DNA of 31,392 bases from NCBI GenBank assembly GCA_038562555.1, contig JBCFBK010000061.1:1-31392 (forward strand). The letters run 5' to 3'. The notes below the pieces were generated by a model. That model ran no database searches, was not told the DNA's origin, and saw nothing but the letters and a program-made list of their open reading frames with translations. Origin of the DNA: JBCFBK01 sp038562555. GTDB taxonomy: Bacteria > Bacteroidota > Bacteroidia > Bacteroidales > Prolixibacteraceae. The translations under genes were made by a program, and so were the position numbers. Every line of letters starts with the position of its first letter. The stretch's first letter is position 1. This document shows positions 30,861-31,392 of the stretch, piece by piece.

Positions 30861-31286
30861 CTAGTATTTTCTCTGCAGAATTTCGGAATAGACAACCGCT
30901 TTTTTCAGTGTGAAATCCTTCATCAGCGGATGTACCTTCCGTTTTGGCGGACGCTCCTTTATCTCAATCACCATTGGTGGTTTCCTGAGCGGTATGGTTG
31001 GTTTCCTCACAGGAGGTACATATGAACTTTTAGCAGGGATATTTCTTTTGCTGATTGCCTGATAAGCCTCTGCCACAGAGACCCTTTTGGGTTCAACCGA
31101 TTTTACTTCCCGGGGTTTTTCCTCTGCAAACAGGGGATCGTCAAAAAGCTGGTCAAAAACAGAAGGCCTCCTCTCTGCCGGGGTTTCTTCTTCCTCGGCA
31201 GTTATCTGTCCTTGCTTTTTCTTCCGGTTAATCGCACCGAAAACAGAAAGGAGAATGGCCACCAGTATGAAAATATAGTCTTCCAT
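30861..31286 (-). CDS. Hypothetical protein with one N-terminal membrane anchor
   Basis: I do not recognise a named family. The 141-residue product begins with one hydrophobic segment (DYIFILVAILLSVFGAI), followed by a positive cluster (NRKKKQ), which predicts an N-terminal anchor with the rest in the cytosol. The middle (about 30-110) is charged and proline-rich, apparently disordered, with VSVAEAYQAISKR. The last 25 residues (KVHPLMKDFTLKKAVVYSEIL and a final QRKY) look strongly conserved, a pattern I have seen at the end of small Bacteroidota hypothetical proteins. The gene has its own promoter and terminator and so is probably a single-gene unit. Confidence 0.8.
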   Translation of the reverse strand: MEDYIFILVAILLSVFGAINRKKKQGQITAEEEETPAERRPSVFDQLFDDPLFAEEKPREVKSVEPKRVSVAEAYQAISKRNIPAKSSYVPPVRKPTIPLRKPPMVIEIKERPPKRKVHPLMKDFTLKKAVVYSEILQRKY

Positions 31287-31317
31287 TTTTTTAGGATTAG
31301 GACCATCAAATCCTTGC

Positions 31318-31350
31318 TAAAGTTATAAAAAATCAATTGCATTCAGCAAA
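31318..31350 (-). promoter_or_regulatory. Putative promoter of the membrane-anchored hypothetical
   Basis: On the minus strand TTTG (31347-31350) is followed after 21 bases by TAACTTTA (31318-31325), close to the Bacteroidota -33/-7 consensus TTTG and TAnnTTTG. The ATG lies about 31 bases downstream of the -7 box. Confidence 0.5.
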
Positions 31351-31392
31351 TAACAGGATGATTATAATTAAGCCTGTTTAGAATGATCAAAA

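Overview
This window looks like chromosomal DNA of a Bacteroidota bacterium, most likely of the Bacteroidales/Marinilabiliales group. The reasons are a MurF-alanine racemase fusion typical of this phylum, several -7 boxes of the TAnnTTTG type, scarcity of Shine-Dalgarno sequences, and two hypothetical proteins whose conserved C-termini look Bacteroidota-specific. Genus cannot be named from sequence alone.

Layout. 1-1333: an IS4-family insertion sequence with an intact transposase on the minus strand, followed by about 380 bp with no clear gene. 1711-3990: a minus-strand operon of a hypothetical acidic protein, rsmI and a YjjG-like HAD nucleotidase. 4106-7211: plus-strand thymidine kinase and murF-alr, ending in a perfect bidirectional terminator. 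7246-11441: minus-strand Crp-like regulator, glutamine-dependent NAD synthetase, outer-membrane beta-barrel protein and MscS channel. 11703-27143: a 15.4 kb plus-strand transporter operon. 27226-28942: lipB and lipA. 29221-31286: ruvC, then HIT protein, greA and a small membrane-anchored hypothetical on the minus strand.

The transporter operon is the most unusual part. In order it encodes a soluble ABC ATPase; an ABC permease carrying a periplasmic M1-aminopeptidase-like domain without the zinc motif and a golvesin-like C-terminal domain; a TolC-family outer-membrane channel; a lipoprotein membrane-fusion adaptor; an RND permease; a second RND permease fused in one 1576-residue chain to extra membrane helices and a complete ABC ATPase; and a small six-helix ABC permease. 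Short gaps and an ATGA overlap suggest co-expression. A plausible reading is an envelope export machine that couples a two-permease RND tripartite pump to ABC ATPases. In the fusion, the first strand of the ATPase, with its A-loop tyrosine, appears to be separated from the Walker A motif by an insertion carrying about four helices.

A second pattern is a set of degenerate tandem heptamer and octamer repeats at gene boundaries (around 4000, 4660, 15955, 17485, 27165, 27940 and 28002). In at least two places they run into the 3' end of a coding region (tdk, lipA). No tRNA, rRNA, CRISPR array or riboswitch was recognised.
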